Below are positions 16,441-24,065 of a stretch of DNA of 39,500 nt, in pieces. Location of the stretch: positions 1 through 39,500 of the forward strand of contig NZ_VDGG01000036.1 of NCBI RefSeq assembly GCF_006861775.1, written 5' to 3'. A program made the translations under genes and the position numbers. Within the stretch, counting starts at the first letter, position 1. Each line of letters opens with the position of its first letter. The notes beneath the pieces were generated by a model. It had not been told where the DNA came from. It worked only from the letters and a program-made list of their open reading frames with translations, and did not search any database. Origin of the DNA: Psychrobacillus soli. GTDB lineage: Bacteria; Bacillota; Bacilli; Bacillales_A; Planococcaceae.

Positions 16441-17063
16441 AATTATTGGCTACAAAATTAGAATAATACGGTTTTGCAAGTAAGTACCACTAAACCGCAA
16501 ATACCATTTCATCGAGAGCAAGTAAATGACTCAGTGACTTAGTTGTACGATTGAAAGATAGTTGCACTTGCGAAAAGGCTAGGATTTAAAAATTTGTCAG
16601 TCGCCGAGAGAATGCAAACACTTTTTTATAACTTTTTAGTTTATTACACCCTTTTATAATCAATTGAGTGGTACAAAAGTATACCAAGGAAATCATCCAG
16701 AAGGAGAATACTGAAAAATCAAAAAGTAACCGTTCGAGGGAGGCTGAATTATTTAGCGCTGTATATACTGAAGTTAGTTCCATTGCATGGTGACCAAACG
16801 AAGTCTTAAGGGAGAGGTGAACGACATAAATAGAGGAACTTAAATCTAGAATCGAATATACAAGTGAATGTGGCATTATTCTTCTTTTATCTATCACTAT
16901 TGCAGGCTGAGGAACCAAGTATACCTTGATAAACTTAGTCAAAGAATTCTCTAAAGTGGGGTAATAAACCACTTTGGACAAAATGAAATATTCGAAACAA
17001 AGCTTAAAAAGGAAACAAGTAATACCAAAATTAAAAACTACGACTAATTGGAGGAAATATAAA
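16441..17063. other. Long leader/intergenic region upstream of tasA-like gene
   Basis: About 620 bases without a recognisable gene. A 131-codon minus-strand frame at 16586-16981 has no family features or ribosome site. A perfect small hairpin AAAGTGG/CCACTTT with a 9-base loop lies at about 16953-16976, roughly 90 bases before the tasA-like start. It could belong to the leader RNA or be an operator. I could not match the rest to a known riboswitch. Confidence 0.4.
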
Positions 17064-17660
17064 ATGAATCTTAAAAAGAAACTAGCAATGGGTATCGCAA
17101 CTGGAGCATTGGCTGTAAGTATGATCGGCGGGGGAACTTATGCTTATTTTAACGACGTAGAAACATCAACTAATACATTTGCTGCTGGGACATTGGATTT
17201 GGCAGTTAATCCGGAAACAATCATTGATGTAAAAAACATTAAGCCGGGTGACTGGATGTATCGTGGTTTCAAATTGGAAAACAACGGTACCCTTGATATT
17301 TCAAAAGTATTGTTGACTACCGAATTTACTGAATCAGTAGCTGGCTTTGGAGATCACATTGTTGTAGAATTCCTGATAAACGAAGACAAAAGCAGTATTC
17401 TTGGAGCTAGCAATGTGATTGACTCCATGACTTTGAGCGAATTGGCAAATATGTCAGCGGATGCCGTTAAAAATGAATCACCGAAATGGTTTGGATGGCA
17501 GGGTGGGGAAAACAGCGGTCTCAAAGCTGGTACAAAGGATCAATTGCACGTAATGTTTAGATTCAATGACAATAAACAAGACCAAAACGCCTACCAAAAT
17601 GCAAATCTATCTTTAAAGTGGAAGTTTGATGCACAGCAGACAGCTGGAGCATCGAAATAA
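17064..17660 (+). CDS. tasA: TasA/CalY-family biofilm fibre protein (camelysin-like)
   Basis: A 198-residue secreted protein with a signal peptide (KKKLAMGIATGALAVSMIGG, then GTYAYFND), the typical start of SipW-processed TasA/camelysin proteins. The mature part has the family core: NTFAAGTLDLAVNPE, IKPGDWMYRGFKLENNGTLD and a C-terminal YQNANLSLKWKFDAQQ. TasA monomers assemble into extracellular fibres of the biofilm matrix; some relatives were described as metalloproteases. The ATG at 17064 follows GGAGGAAA; the frame is open 30 codons upstream but that part is basic and would spoil the signal peptide. A terminator follows directly, so it can be made in excess over tapA-sipW downstream. The order differs from the B. 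subtilis tapA-sipW-tasA operon. Confidence 0.88.
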   Translation: MNLKKKLAMGIATGALAVSMIGGGTYAYFNDVETSTNTFAAGTLDLAVNPETIIDVKNIKPGDWMYRGFKLENNGTLDISKVLLTTEFTESVAGFGDHIVVEFLINEDKSSILGASNVIDSMTLSELANMSADAVKNESPKWFGWQGGENSGLKAGTKDQLHVMFRFNDNKQDQNAYQNANLSLKWKFDAQQTAGASK

Positions 17661-17670
17661 TATATAACCT

Positions 17671-17703
17671 GGGAGGAGATTAATTCTCCTCCCTTATTTT
17701 TTT
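17671..17703 (+). terminator. Terminator/attenuator between tasA-like and tapA-like genes
   Basis: A perfect 9-bp GGGAGGAGA/TCTCCTCCC stem (17671-17679, 17685-17693) with a 5-base loop and a TTATTTTTTT tail, 10 bases after the tasA-like stop. It may end most transcripts and let a few read through into the matrix-assembly genes. Confidence 0.8.
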
Positions 17704-17816
17704 CCAATCATAGGTACATTCCTTATATATATTTCTCAGCATATAAAGATATTTTGTGTTTTGAGGAATATATTTAAAGAAATTCCAACAATAAAAATTA
17801 GAAAGGCGGGATCGGA

Positions 17817-18941
17817 TTGAAAAAGAAACGTAGACGCAGATATAAGAAAAAGAAATACGATCTTTTCCTGATTTTTGAAATTGCACTCATTTGTTACTTA
17901 GTCATCTTCGGCACCGGTTATATGACGTCTAACACATCTGCACATTTCAGCAGTCAGTCGCAGGTCTTTGAGACAATCACTTCCGATATTTGGGAAGTTC
18001 CGCAAATTTTTGTCAATGCATGTGGCCAAGAATACACCATTGACGAGGTAACAGGTGAAATAGTCTATCTTGACCTCGAAATCAAAAATTATAGTCCTAT
18101 AGAAAAAAGCGAAACGGATGTATTATCAAGCGGTGAAGAAGAGATTAACAGTGAAGCTAAAGATGATACTCCTATAGAAGAAAGCAAAGCGGATGTATTA
18201 TCAAGCGGTGAAAACGAGGTTGACAGTGAAGCTAAAAATGATACTCCTATAGAAGAAAGCGAAACGGATGTATTATCAAGCAGTGAAGAAGAAATTAACA
18301 GTGAAGCTAAAGATGATACTCCTACAGATGAAAGTCAAACAGATGTAATATCAAGCGGTGAAAACGAGGTTGACAGTGAAGCTAAAAATGATACTCCTAT
18401 AGAAGAAAGCGAAACCGATGTAATTTCAAACGGTGAAGAAGTGATTGATTGTGAAGACATAGTTGGTTTGGATACTACGGAAGAGTTAGAATGTGTAGGC
18501 AAAGATGGTAGCCCTGTAGTAGAAAATGATACTGCTTCAAGTGAGGAAATCATCGCCGACTGTAACGCTAATGAGGAACTTTTAGTAGAAAGCGAAATAG
18601 TAGCACCGGAAAACATAGAAACAATTGAACAGAAAAATGAAGAACAGAATGAATTAGAAAATGGAAACGGTGAAGGCGACAAAGAAGGCGACACCACAAC
18701 GGATATGGATGAAAGTAAAGAGGAAGAGCTACAGAAGCCTAATGATGAAAGTGAAAAACAAGCGGAAGGCAAGGATGAAACTGTAACCGAATCAAAGGAA
18801 AAGAACCCGACAGATAAGGATTCAACAAAAGATGAAACTTCCGAAAATAGTACCGAGCAAAACAATGCTGATGAAATGAACGATGCTGCAAAACAAGAAG
18901 AAAACATACAAAAAGCGGAGGATGACACAAATGAGATATAA
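17817..18941 (+). CDS. tapA: TapA-like amyloid-fibre assembly protein with acidic repeat tail
   Basis: A 374-residue protein. The N-terminus is very basic (KKKRRRRYKKKKYD) and is followed by a membrane/signal segment (LIFEIALICYLVIFGTGYM, residues about 18-37) and NTSAHFSSQSQVFET, which matches TapA (YqxM) of B. subtilis, where the segment reads DTSAAFHDIETF. A cysteine-bearing stretch follows (VNACGQEY). From residue 94 four full copies and one partial copy of a 25-residue unit (PIEESETDVLSSGE and so on) run to about residue 210, then a Glu/Lys/Asp-rich disordered tail. TapA helps nucleate or anchor TasA fibres at the cell surface. The start is TTG 17817 behind AAAGGCGG. It overlaps sipW by 11 bases. 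The tail is far longer and more repetitive than in B. subtilis. Confidence 0.75.
   Translation: MKKKRRRRYKKKKYDLFLIFEIALICYLVIFGTGYMTSNTSAHFSSQSQVFETITSDIWEVPQIFVNACGQEYTIDEVTGEIVYLDLEIKNYSPIEKSETDVLSSGEEEINSEAKDDTPIEESKADVLSSGENEVDSEAKNDTPIEESETDVLSSSEEEINSEAKDDTPTDESQTDVISSGENEVDSEAKNDTPIEESETDVISNGEEVIDCEDIVGLDTTEELECVGKDGSPVVENDTASSEEIIADCNANEELLVESEIVAPENIETIEQKNEEQNELENGNGEGDKEGDTTTDMDESKEEELQKPNDESEKQAEGKDETVTESKEKNPTDKDSTKDETSENSTEQNNADEMNDAAKQEENIQKAEDDTNEI
18096..18440 (+). repeat. 75-bp (25-codon) tandem repeats within tapA-like gene
   Basis: Units start at 18096, 18171, 18246 and 18321, with a partial fifth at 18396. Two versions alternate: one ends INSEAKDDT, the other VDSEAKNDT. 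The array therefore also has a 150-bp period, which points to duplication of a two-unit block. Confidence 0.85.
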
Positions 18942-19542
18942 CAAGAAAACGAAAAAAGAAAAGATGAAAAAATGGGTAAATAACATTGTCTCTACCATAT
19001 TGATGATCCTGCTAATCAGCGTAGCCTCTGTAGTAGTTATATCGAAAGCTTCTGGAGGAGAACCGCAATTTTTTGGTTACCAGTTAAAAACAGTTCTTTC
19101 AGGATCCATGGAGCCAGGAATTCAAACAGGTTCAATCATTTCCGTTAAGGCGGCCGAAGATAAAAACGCCTTTAAAGAAGGCGATGTCATTACATTCCAG
19201 GCAGAAAAAGATATTTTGATCACACACCGGATTACAGAGGTAGTCAAAAGTGGAGACTCCGTACTTTACCGGACAAAAGGTGATAATAACAATGCGGAGG
19301 ATATGGATCCAGTTCTTTCCGACAATGTGGTAGCGAAATATACTGGATTCACATTACCTTACGTTGGATATTTCATTAATTTTTCCCAGTCTAAGAATGG
19401 AGCATTACTACTTTTAATACCTGGATTCCTGTTGCTTATTTACTCAGCATTTACAATTTGGAAAGTAATCTCTGTAATCGAATTGAACCCGAAAAAACAA
19501 GCAGATGTAGTAGTGGAAGAGAACGGGAATAGTACTTCCTAA
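18931..19542 (+). CDS. sipW: Signal peptidase I, SipW (S26B, ER-type)
   Basis: A 203-residue membrane protease with a basic N-terminus, a transmembrane helix at about residues 18-38, the active serine S59 in VLSGSMEPGI, and a histidine (H99, LITHRITEV) in place of the general-base lysine of ordinary bacterial signal peptidases. That is the mark of the ER/SipW type. The GDNN motif and a second helix near the C-terminus (ALLLLIPGFLLLIYSAF) agree. It removes the signal peptides of TasA- and TapA-type proteins at the outer face of the membrane. The ATG at 18931 follows CGGAGG nine bases upstream and lies inside the end of the tapA-like frame, so translation is coupled. Confidence 0.92.
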   Translation: MRYNKKTKKEKMKKWVNNIVSTILMILLISVASVVVISKASGGEPQFFGYQLKTVLSGSMEPGIQTGSIISVKAAEDKNAFKEGDVITFQAEKDILITHRITEVVKSGDSVLYRTKGDNNNAEDMDPVLSDNVVAKYTGFTLPYVGYFINFSQSKNGALLLLIPGFLLLIYSAFTIWKVISVIELNPKKQADVVVEENGNSTS

Positions 19543-19575
19543 AATGATCGATAGGGAATGTAAGGAGGCATTACA

Positions 19576-20235
19576 ATGATTAAACTCTTTCGGTTATTCA
19601 CATTACTTCTATTGATTAGCGTGATTTGTTTCTATTCTATGACGAATGTATTTGCAGAGGGTGAAGATGACAACGCTGAGAACGATATAGGCATCAGTCT
19701 ATCACCAAAAGATAATTTATTTGATATTAGCAACATGAAGCCCGGTGATTGGGCGCCTAGGACTATTACAGTTCAGAATTCCGGCAATACTGATTTTGTT
19801 TACCGTATGCAGCTACAAAACAGTGGAGAAAAAAAGCTTTTCAATGAGCTTTTAGTGGAAATAAAAGCAGGTGATGAGGAGTTATATCAAGGGAAATTGG
19901 CCGAACTTGAATCATTACAAGAAAGAGAACTTACAAGCGGCACCGAAGAAAATTTAGATATCACTATTCGCTTTCCAGAGCATCTTGGCAATGAATTTCA
20001 AGGGCTTGAGTCAGCATTTGTATTCTCTTTTGCAGCGGAAGGAAACGATAGCACAGTAGTCCAAGCCATGACAACAGGACAGGTTGCTAGCGTTGGTCCA
20101 CCTTCAGTTGGTACAAGCATACCTACCACGTCCACAAATATATTCAATTGGATACTATTTGGTACTTTACTTGCAAGTGGGGTAATTGTATTAATGGTCA
20201 TCAGACGGTACAGACGGATGAAAATGGCTCCATAG
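19576..20235 (+). CDS. TasA-like surface protein with C-terminal membrane anchor
   Basis: A 219-residue secreted protein: signal peptide (residues 1-28, LLLLISVICFYSMTNVFA), then a short TasA-like domain whose LSPKDNLFDISNMKPGDWAP and RTITVQNSGNTDFVYRM mirror the GDW core of the protein at 17064. Near the end come a linker with SIPTTSTN, a hydrophobic helix (IFNWILFGTLLASGVIVLMV) and RRYRR, the layout of a sortase-type or simple membrane anchor; no canonical LPxTG is present. It is likely a cell-bound partner, cap or anchor for the fibre. The ribosome site is TAAGGAGG. It is the last gene of the tapA-sipW group, 33 bases after sipW, and is followed by a terminator. Not a known named gene. Confidence 0.72.
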   Translation: MIKLFRLFTLLLLISVICFYSMTNVFAEGEDDNAENDIGISLSPKDNLFDISNMKPGDWAPRTITVQNSGNTDFVYRMQLQNSGEKKLFNELLVEIKAGDEELYQGKLAELESLQERELTSGTEENLDITIRFPEHLGNEFQGLESAFVFSFAAEGNDSTVVQAMTTGQVASVGPPSVGTSIPTTSTNIFNWILFGTLLASGVIVLMVIRRYRRMKMAP

Positions 20236-20261
20236 CCACTGAGCTGTCTCCGCTAAATATT

Positions 20262-20301
20262 AAAACAGCCCTGTAGAATATTCTCTACGGGGCTGTTTTT
20301 A
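20262..20301 (+). terminator. Terminator of the matrix operon
   Basis: A 16-bp stem (20262-20277 with 20284-20299) with one wobble and a 6-base loop, ending in TTTTT. It lies 27 bases after the anchored TasA-like gene. Confidence 0.88.
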
Positions 20302-20724
20302 AGTAAGTATGCATTATATTTGTTTATATGCATAAATTTGGTGATTCTCTATTGCGGTTACAGGGATCTAAACGCATCTTCTATTTTGGAGTGAATGAAA
20401 TACATAAAAATAAAAACAGAAACATATCATAATCTGACATATTTGCAACCAGAGAATGTGAATTGCGGTAACCACATCCCTCTGTATAAGTTTTTGTAGA
20501 GGTACTTAGATTTTACTAGAAAATGTCCTTATTTTAATGTCTAAAAAACAAAGACCTATGAATTTTACTATTAGTAAACTATACAAGGCTTTTCAATTTT
20601 CGAGGAGGGTTTTGTCCCAGTCTCTTTCTTACTATTCTATCAATTAATGAATACATGGATAGACATAAATACCTGTGTTAAGACAAAAATAGTTAATAGA
20701 AGCACGCGTAAAGTGACGTAATAT
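20302..20724. other. Intergenic region between matrix operon and riboswitch
   Basis: No gene seen. The DNA is AT-rich with stops in all frames. Around 20666-20690 a CCTGTGTTAAGACAAAAATA string resembles the core of the dispersed CTGTG box, but the remainder does not match well. Confidence 0.35.
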
Positions 20725-20755
20725 TTGACGTTATTTGGTTATACTGAACTATATA
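20725..20755 (+). promoter_or_regulatory. Promoter of the riboswitch-led two-component operon
   Basis: -35 TTGACG (20725-20730) and a TATATA/TATAAA -10 (20750-20757, spacing 19-21, longer than ideal). The predicted transcript would start about 5-10 bases before the riboswitch aptamer. Confidence 0.5.
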
Positions 20756-20769
20756 AAATAGTAAATATA

Positions 20770-20838
20770 AAGGAAACTGTGAAGTACTTCCTGCATTTGG
20801 GCACCTGGGAAGTATGGAGTTACTGGTGCAACCGGCCT
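20770..20838 (+). promoter_or_regulatory. Cyclic di-GMP-II riboswitch aptamer
   Basis: The leader has the full c-di-GMP-II layout. GGAAAC (20772-20777) is the 5' conserved loop. Next comes a P2 stem TACTTCC (20785-20791) with GGAAGTA (20808-20814). Its loop holds TTTGGGCACCTG, whose GCACC (20801-20805) pairs with GGTGC (20825-20829), forming the pseudoknot. GAGTTACTGGTGCAACCGGCC is the conserved 3' side. The string aligns closely with the well-known Clostridioides difficile c-di-GMP-II aptamer as I remember it (TTGGGCACTTG and GTGCAACCGACC). It lies about 75 bases ahead of the histidine kinase start. Confidence 0.88.
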
Positions 20839-20882
20839 GATTAAATTTGGATATCTATTATCCAGTTTAGTTAGGCTTTTAT
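20834..20882 (+). terminator. Riboswitch expression platform: terminator-like hairpin
   Basis: GGCCTGATTAAA (20834-20845) pairs with TTTAGTTAGGCT (20866-20877) through G-U-tolerant pairs; an inner GGAT/ATCC extends the stem; a TTTTAT run follows. Its left arm uses the last bases of the aptamer, so folding of the ligand-bound aptamer and of this hairpin should compete. From that geometry c-di-GMP would favour read-through (an ON switch); this is inference. Confidence 0.6.
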
Positions 20883-20911
20883 TATGAGTTTAGGAGGAGG
20901 TCGATTTAGAA

Positions 20912-22123
20912 ATGATAAAATCTTCAGAGCTTACCCCAAAATTGGATTCAAAAGCTACCTTACTAAATGAGCAGCAAGAAGAATTGTTAATTGAAAATAA
21001 AAAACTTGCTGAGACAAATAGAAAGTATCAAGACACATTGGAAAATATTATGTCTCTGTACCGAAAGCTATACAGCTTTTCATCTCATAAATCCCTTGAG
21101 AGACTAGTAGAAGAAATTACAATCACTTTAATAAAATGTATGCAAGAAAATGCAGCCTTCTTTTGGGTAATTGATTACCATTCGCAAATCAGCTACTTCT
21201 CCAATAAAACAAGCAATGCAAATTTAGAAAATGATTTAAGGAATGATTGGCATCATATACATGGGAAAAAGGAATCGTTTATTAGTACTTATAACCAGGA
21301 ATACTTTTGGATGAAAATAATAAGAAATTCCCAACATGTTGGAGTTTTAGGAGTGAAAGTTTCCGATTTTGAAGAGGTGAAAAATTCAATTATACTCAAT
21401 CGTACATTTGAATTTTTAGCCGAACTTAGTGAAATGACACTAGAAAGAATACACATGAATCAAATAATGGATCAAATGCTCATCGTGGAGGAACAGAATC
21501 GTATCGCAAACGAAATTCATGACAGCGTTTCTCAGCGACTATTTGGAATTGTTTATTCGTTGCATAGTTTACGGGTCAAGAGTCGAAGTATTACAACAGA
21601 AGAATTGGATCAAGAATACCAATTCCTATCCCAGACTGCCAATACAACTATGAAAGAGCTCCGAGCATCGATTTATAAGCTCAGCTCTGTGAAGAAGGGG
21701 AATAAAGCATTTTTTGTCATTCTAGAAGATTATTTAACCGAATATGCAAAGTTACATGACATTAAAATCGATTATCAACTATCTGGGGATGAGTCTCTTC
21801 TTACACAAAAGATTAAAAATGGACTTTATCGAATTATTTGCGAAGCATGTGGAAATGCAGTCCGACATGGAGAATGCACTGTAATTGTGCTTACATTAGC
21901 TGCATTAGAAGATAAAATAATAGTAGAAATAGAAGATAACGGAATTGGGATTCATTTGCATAATCATGAAAAAGAAAACGGAATAGGACTTATGAATATG
22001 AGAAGTATTATAAGTTCTTTTAGTGGATCATTCTCCATTGATAGCTTACAAGGTGTAGGAACAAAAATTCAAATTGAGATTCCAAATGTAAAAATGCTAA
22101 AAAAACAAGAGGTGCTTGGATAA
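20912..22123 (+). CDS. Cytoplasmic histidine kinase, HisKA_3 (NarX/NreB/DegS-like)
   Basis: A 403-residue sensor kinase with no transmembrane segment. An N-terminal coiled coil (LNEQQEELLIENKKLAETNR, residues about 18-45) leads to a GAF-like region (about 60-190). The dimerisation domain follows with phospho-acceptor H203 in NRIANEIHDSVSQRL, then the ATPase domain (CEACGNAVRHGE, EDNGIGIHLH, GIGLMNMRS). It would sense something inside the cell, relay it to the response regulator overlapping its stop codon, and is itself under the c-di-GMP-II riboswitch. The ribosome site AGGAGGAGG lies about 11 bases before the ATG. No redox cysteine cluster like that of NreB is evident. Target genes are unknown; the matrix operon just upstream is the first candidate. 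Confidence 0.87.
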   Translation: MIKSSELTPKLDSKATLLNEQQEELLIENKKLAETNRKYQDTLENIMSLYRKLYSFSSHKSLERLVEEITITLIKCMQENAAFFWVIDYHSQISYFSNKTSNANLENDLRNDWHHIHGKKESFISTYNQEYFWMKIIRNSQHVGVLGVKVSDFEEVKNSIILNRTFEFLAELSEMTLERIHMNQIMDQMLIVEEQNRIANEIHDSVSQRLFGIVYSLHSLRVKSRSITTEELDQEYQFLSQTANTTMKELRASIYKLSSVKKGNKAFFVILEDYLTEYAKLHDIKIDYQLSGDESLLTQKIKNGLYRIICEACGNAVRHGECTVIVLTLAALEDKIIVEIEDNGIGIHLHNHEKENGIGLMNMRSIISSFSGSFSIDSLQGVGTKIQIEIPNVKMLKKQEVLG

Positions 22124-22767
22124 TGAAAGTCGTAATTATTGATGACCATCCATTGATTAGAAAAGGATTAAAATCATTATTTTCATTAGACGAATTAATA
22201 GATGTAATTGGAGAAGCTGCAACTAGAAAAGATGCATTAGAACTTCTTCGTAATGAAACACCTGATATAGCGATTGTTGATCTTCGACTAGGAGACGACT
22301 CAGGTCTCGATCTAATAAAAGAAGCTTCTCGCACAGGGATAACTAGTAAATTTGTTATACTTACCTCTTCCACAAGTGAGGACGATTTTAACAAAGCAAA
22401 AGAAATTGGTGTGGCTGGTTATCTGTTAAAAGAAGCACTCCCTGAAGAGCTCCTACATGCTTTACTGATGATTAGCAGAGGAAGAAAATACTATGATCCG
22501 GCAGTATTAGATTTACTCATGAAAGTAAGTTCAACTGTTGAAGAAGATGGACATATTGAACAATTAACCCCAAAAGAGAAGGAAATATTAATAGAACTGG
22601 GTAAAGGGCATTCCAATAAAGAAATTTCAAAATCGCTGTATATAACAGAGTTTACTGTAAAAAAGCATGTCAGTCAGGTTTTTGCAAAGCTAGGTTTATC
22701 TGATCGAACCCAAGCAGCTTTATATGCTAATGCCAAAGGTCTAGTCAAATATACAATAACCTCATAA
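22123..22767 (+). CDS. NarL/FixJ-family response regulator
   Basis: A 214-residue two-domain regulator: receiver (DDHPLIRKG acidic pocket; phospho-acceptor D53 in AIVDLRLGDD; ILTSST; GYLLKEA with the conserved lysine) followed by a LuxR-type helix-turn-helix (LTPKEKEILIELGKGHSNKE, then ISKSLYITEFTVKKHV). Its ATG overlaps the last base of the kinase stop codon, so the pair is translationally coupled and expressed from the same riboswitch-controlled transcript. It activates or represses genes when phosphorylated by the kinase. Confidence 0.92.
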   Translation: MKVVIIDDHPLIRKGLKSLFSLDELIDVIGEAATRKDALELLRNETPDIAIVDLRLGDDSGLDLIKEASRTGITSKFVILTSSTSEDDFNKAKEIGVAGYLLKEALPEELLHALLMISRGRKYYDPAVLDLLMKVSSTVEEDGHIEQLTPKEKEILIELGKGHSNKEISKSLYITEFTVKKHVSQVFAKLGLSDRTQAALYANAKGLVKYTITS

Positions 22768-22830
22768 ACAACAAAAGTGTAATTGAATTTCGATTTCCTA
22801 CGCCGAAACTATTTTCCTTTTAAGCACGTC

Positions 22831-22868
22831 AAATGATGCCCATCTGATTTTTCAGGTGGGCATTATTT
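22831..22868. terminator. Hairpin of the GGTGGGyrTTATTT family, copy 3
   Basis: A 16-bp stem (22831-22846 with 22853-22868) with two wobble positions and a TTTTT-containing 6-base loop, 63 bases after the response-regulator stop. It shares arm sequences with the hairpins at 1965 and 6952, including the AAGCACG string just before it that also precedes copy 2. Confidence 0.7.
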
Positions 22869-22930
22869 AATGCTATATTAGTATTAGAATAGTTAATTTG
22901 CATGTTTAATGACGGAAGAGGGACCAAAAT

Positions 22931-23377
22931 ATGAAGAAACTCCTAGCCTATACATCGGTTTTCCTGTGGATGGCATTAATATTTTATTTTTCGAATCAAC
23001 CGGCTAATGAGTCTAACGAGTTGAGTACAGGAATAACCGAAGTTATTGTAACGGCGGTAGAAAAAGTTGCTCCTCATTCTAATTTTATTGTTGGAAATTT
23101 AAATCATTTCGTTCGAAAGAATGCACATTTTCTTATCTATTTAGTGCTAGGTGTGCTTCTTATACATTCTTTACGGTTAAGTGGGGTAGACGGATATAAA
23201 GGGATAGGACTGGCTTTATCCATTTGTGTGTTGTATGCCATATCAGATGAAGTGCATCAGCTTTTTGTTCCCGGTAGGGGGGCTCAGGTAAGGGATGTGT
23301 TTATTGATAGTGCGGGGGCATTTGTTGGAATCGGGATTTATGTGGTAATTTTGTTTCGAACTCATGTGGATGGGTAG
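22931..23377 (+). CDS. VanZ-like membrane protein
   Basis: A 148-residue protein with four membrane helices and the VanZ pattern: FYFSNQPANES after helix 1, NHFVRKNAHFLIYLVLGVLL, then YAISDEVHQLFVPGRGAQVRDVFIDSAGA, whose acidic and histidine residues define the family. VanZ of enterococci gives low-level teicoplanin resistance; the role of chromosomal homologues in Bacilli is not established. The ATG follows GGAAGAGGG. A second VanZ-like gene starts 46 bases downstream, so the two are co-transcribed. Confidence 0.88.
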   Translation: MKKLLAYTSVFLWMALIFYFSNQPANESNELSTGITEVIVTAVEKVAPHSNFIVGNLNHFVRKNAHFLIYLVLGVLLIHSLRLSGVDGYKGIGLALSICVLYAISDEVHQLFVPGRGAQVRDVFIDSAGAFVGIGIYVVILFRTHVDG

Positions 23378-23423
23378 ACTATTTACTGAACTGGCAGTAA
23401 ATGCTTAGAAAGGATGATTCCAC

Positions 23424-23861
23424 ATGATGTATCCTCTACTTACTATTCTGTGGAGTGCTTGGATACTAGTTGCGACAACTACTTCAGATCCATATATCTT
23501 TTTGTATGATCAAGTTGTCCAGTTTAGCTTTGAACCTTCACCCAATTACCTGGATTTACTCATTACGAGTGATATCGCGTTAACAAGTGAATTTTATATC
23601 ATACAAAAAACTGGTCATATGCTGACGTTTGCTCTTTTGTATACATTATATTTTCGTTGGTGGAAGCGGAAGGGTTTTGCACTCTTAGTAACTGGTGTAT
23701 ACGCAGCTTTTACGGAGATTCTTCAGTTGTATTTCAATCGAAACGGCAGATTGTTTGATGTTGGAATAGACTTTTTAGGGATTATGGTTGCTTTTTTTGT
23801 TTGGGCTTTTGTTGTAAAGCAGAATGGACGAGGTAGGAGGACATTTTTGGAAGGGGAATGA
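23424..23861 (+). CDS. VanZ-like membrane protein, second and divergent copy
   Basis: A 145-residue membrane protein with four helices. The VanZ core is recognisable but diverged: FYIIQKTGHMLTFALLYTLYF corresponds to the KNAHF segment, and AAFTEILQLYFNRNGRLFDVGIDFLG to the DEVHQLFVPGR...D segment (TEILQ in place of DEVHQ). It forms an operon with the preceding VanZ gene. The start has two adjacent ATGs after AAAGGATG. Function unknown; a paired hetero-oligomer is possible. Confidence 0.78.
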   Translation: MMYPLLTILWSAWILVATTTSDPYIFLYDQVVQFSFEPSPNYLDLLITSDIALTSEFYIIQKTGHMLTFALLYTLYFRWWKRKGFALLVTGVYAAFTEILQLYFNRNGRLFDVGIDFLGIMVAFFVWAFVVKQNGRGRRTFLEGE

Positions 23862-24065
23862 TGTACGGCATATGACTACCAAAAAAGGATTACAACAGGA
23901 TAGAGTCTGAATTGCATCTTATACAGGTACTATATGTTGGATACCAATCCCCTCAAAAATCCATAAAAAAAATATTGTACTATTCAGTATTTCCACATAC
24001 AATCAACATATCTCAAAAGAAATTTTCAAGATAGAATGATAAATAATTGAAGGATACATAAAAGC

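Noticed and set aside
16700-16860. Riboswitch or T-box before the tasA-like gene
   Set aside because: GCATGGTGACC superficially recalls a T-box, but the conserved antiterminator string and a terminator are missing, and no other class fits.
16586-16981. 131-codon minus-strand frame before the tasA-like gene
   Set aside because: No family pattern, no ribosome site, and it ends inside the 5' part of the tasA-like leader.
16974-17063. Upstream extension of the tasA-like protein
   Set aside because: The added 30 residues are basic and would bury the signal peptide; GGAGGAAA sits before the ATG at 17064.
18335-18928. 197-codon minus-strand Ser/Phe-rich frame
   Set aside because: It is the complement of the Glu/Asp/Ser-rich TapA-like tail; composition is a by-product of GAA/GAT codons on the other strand.
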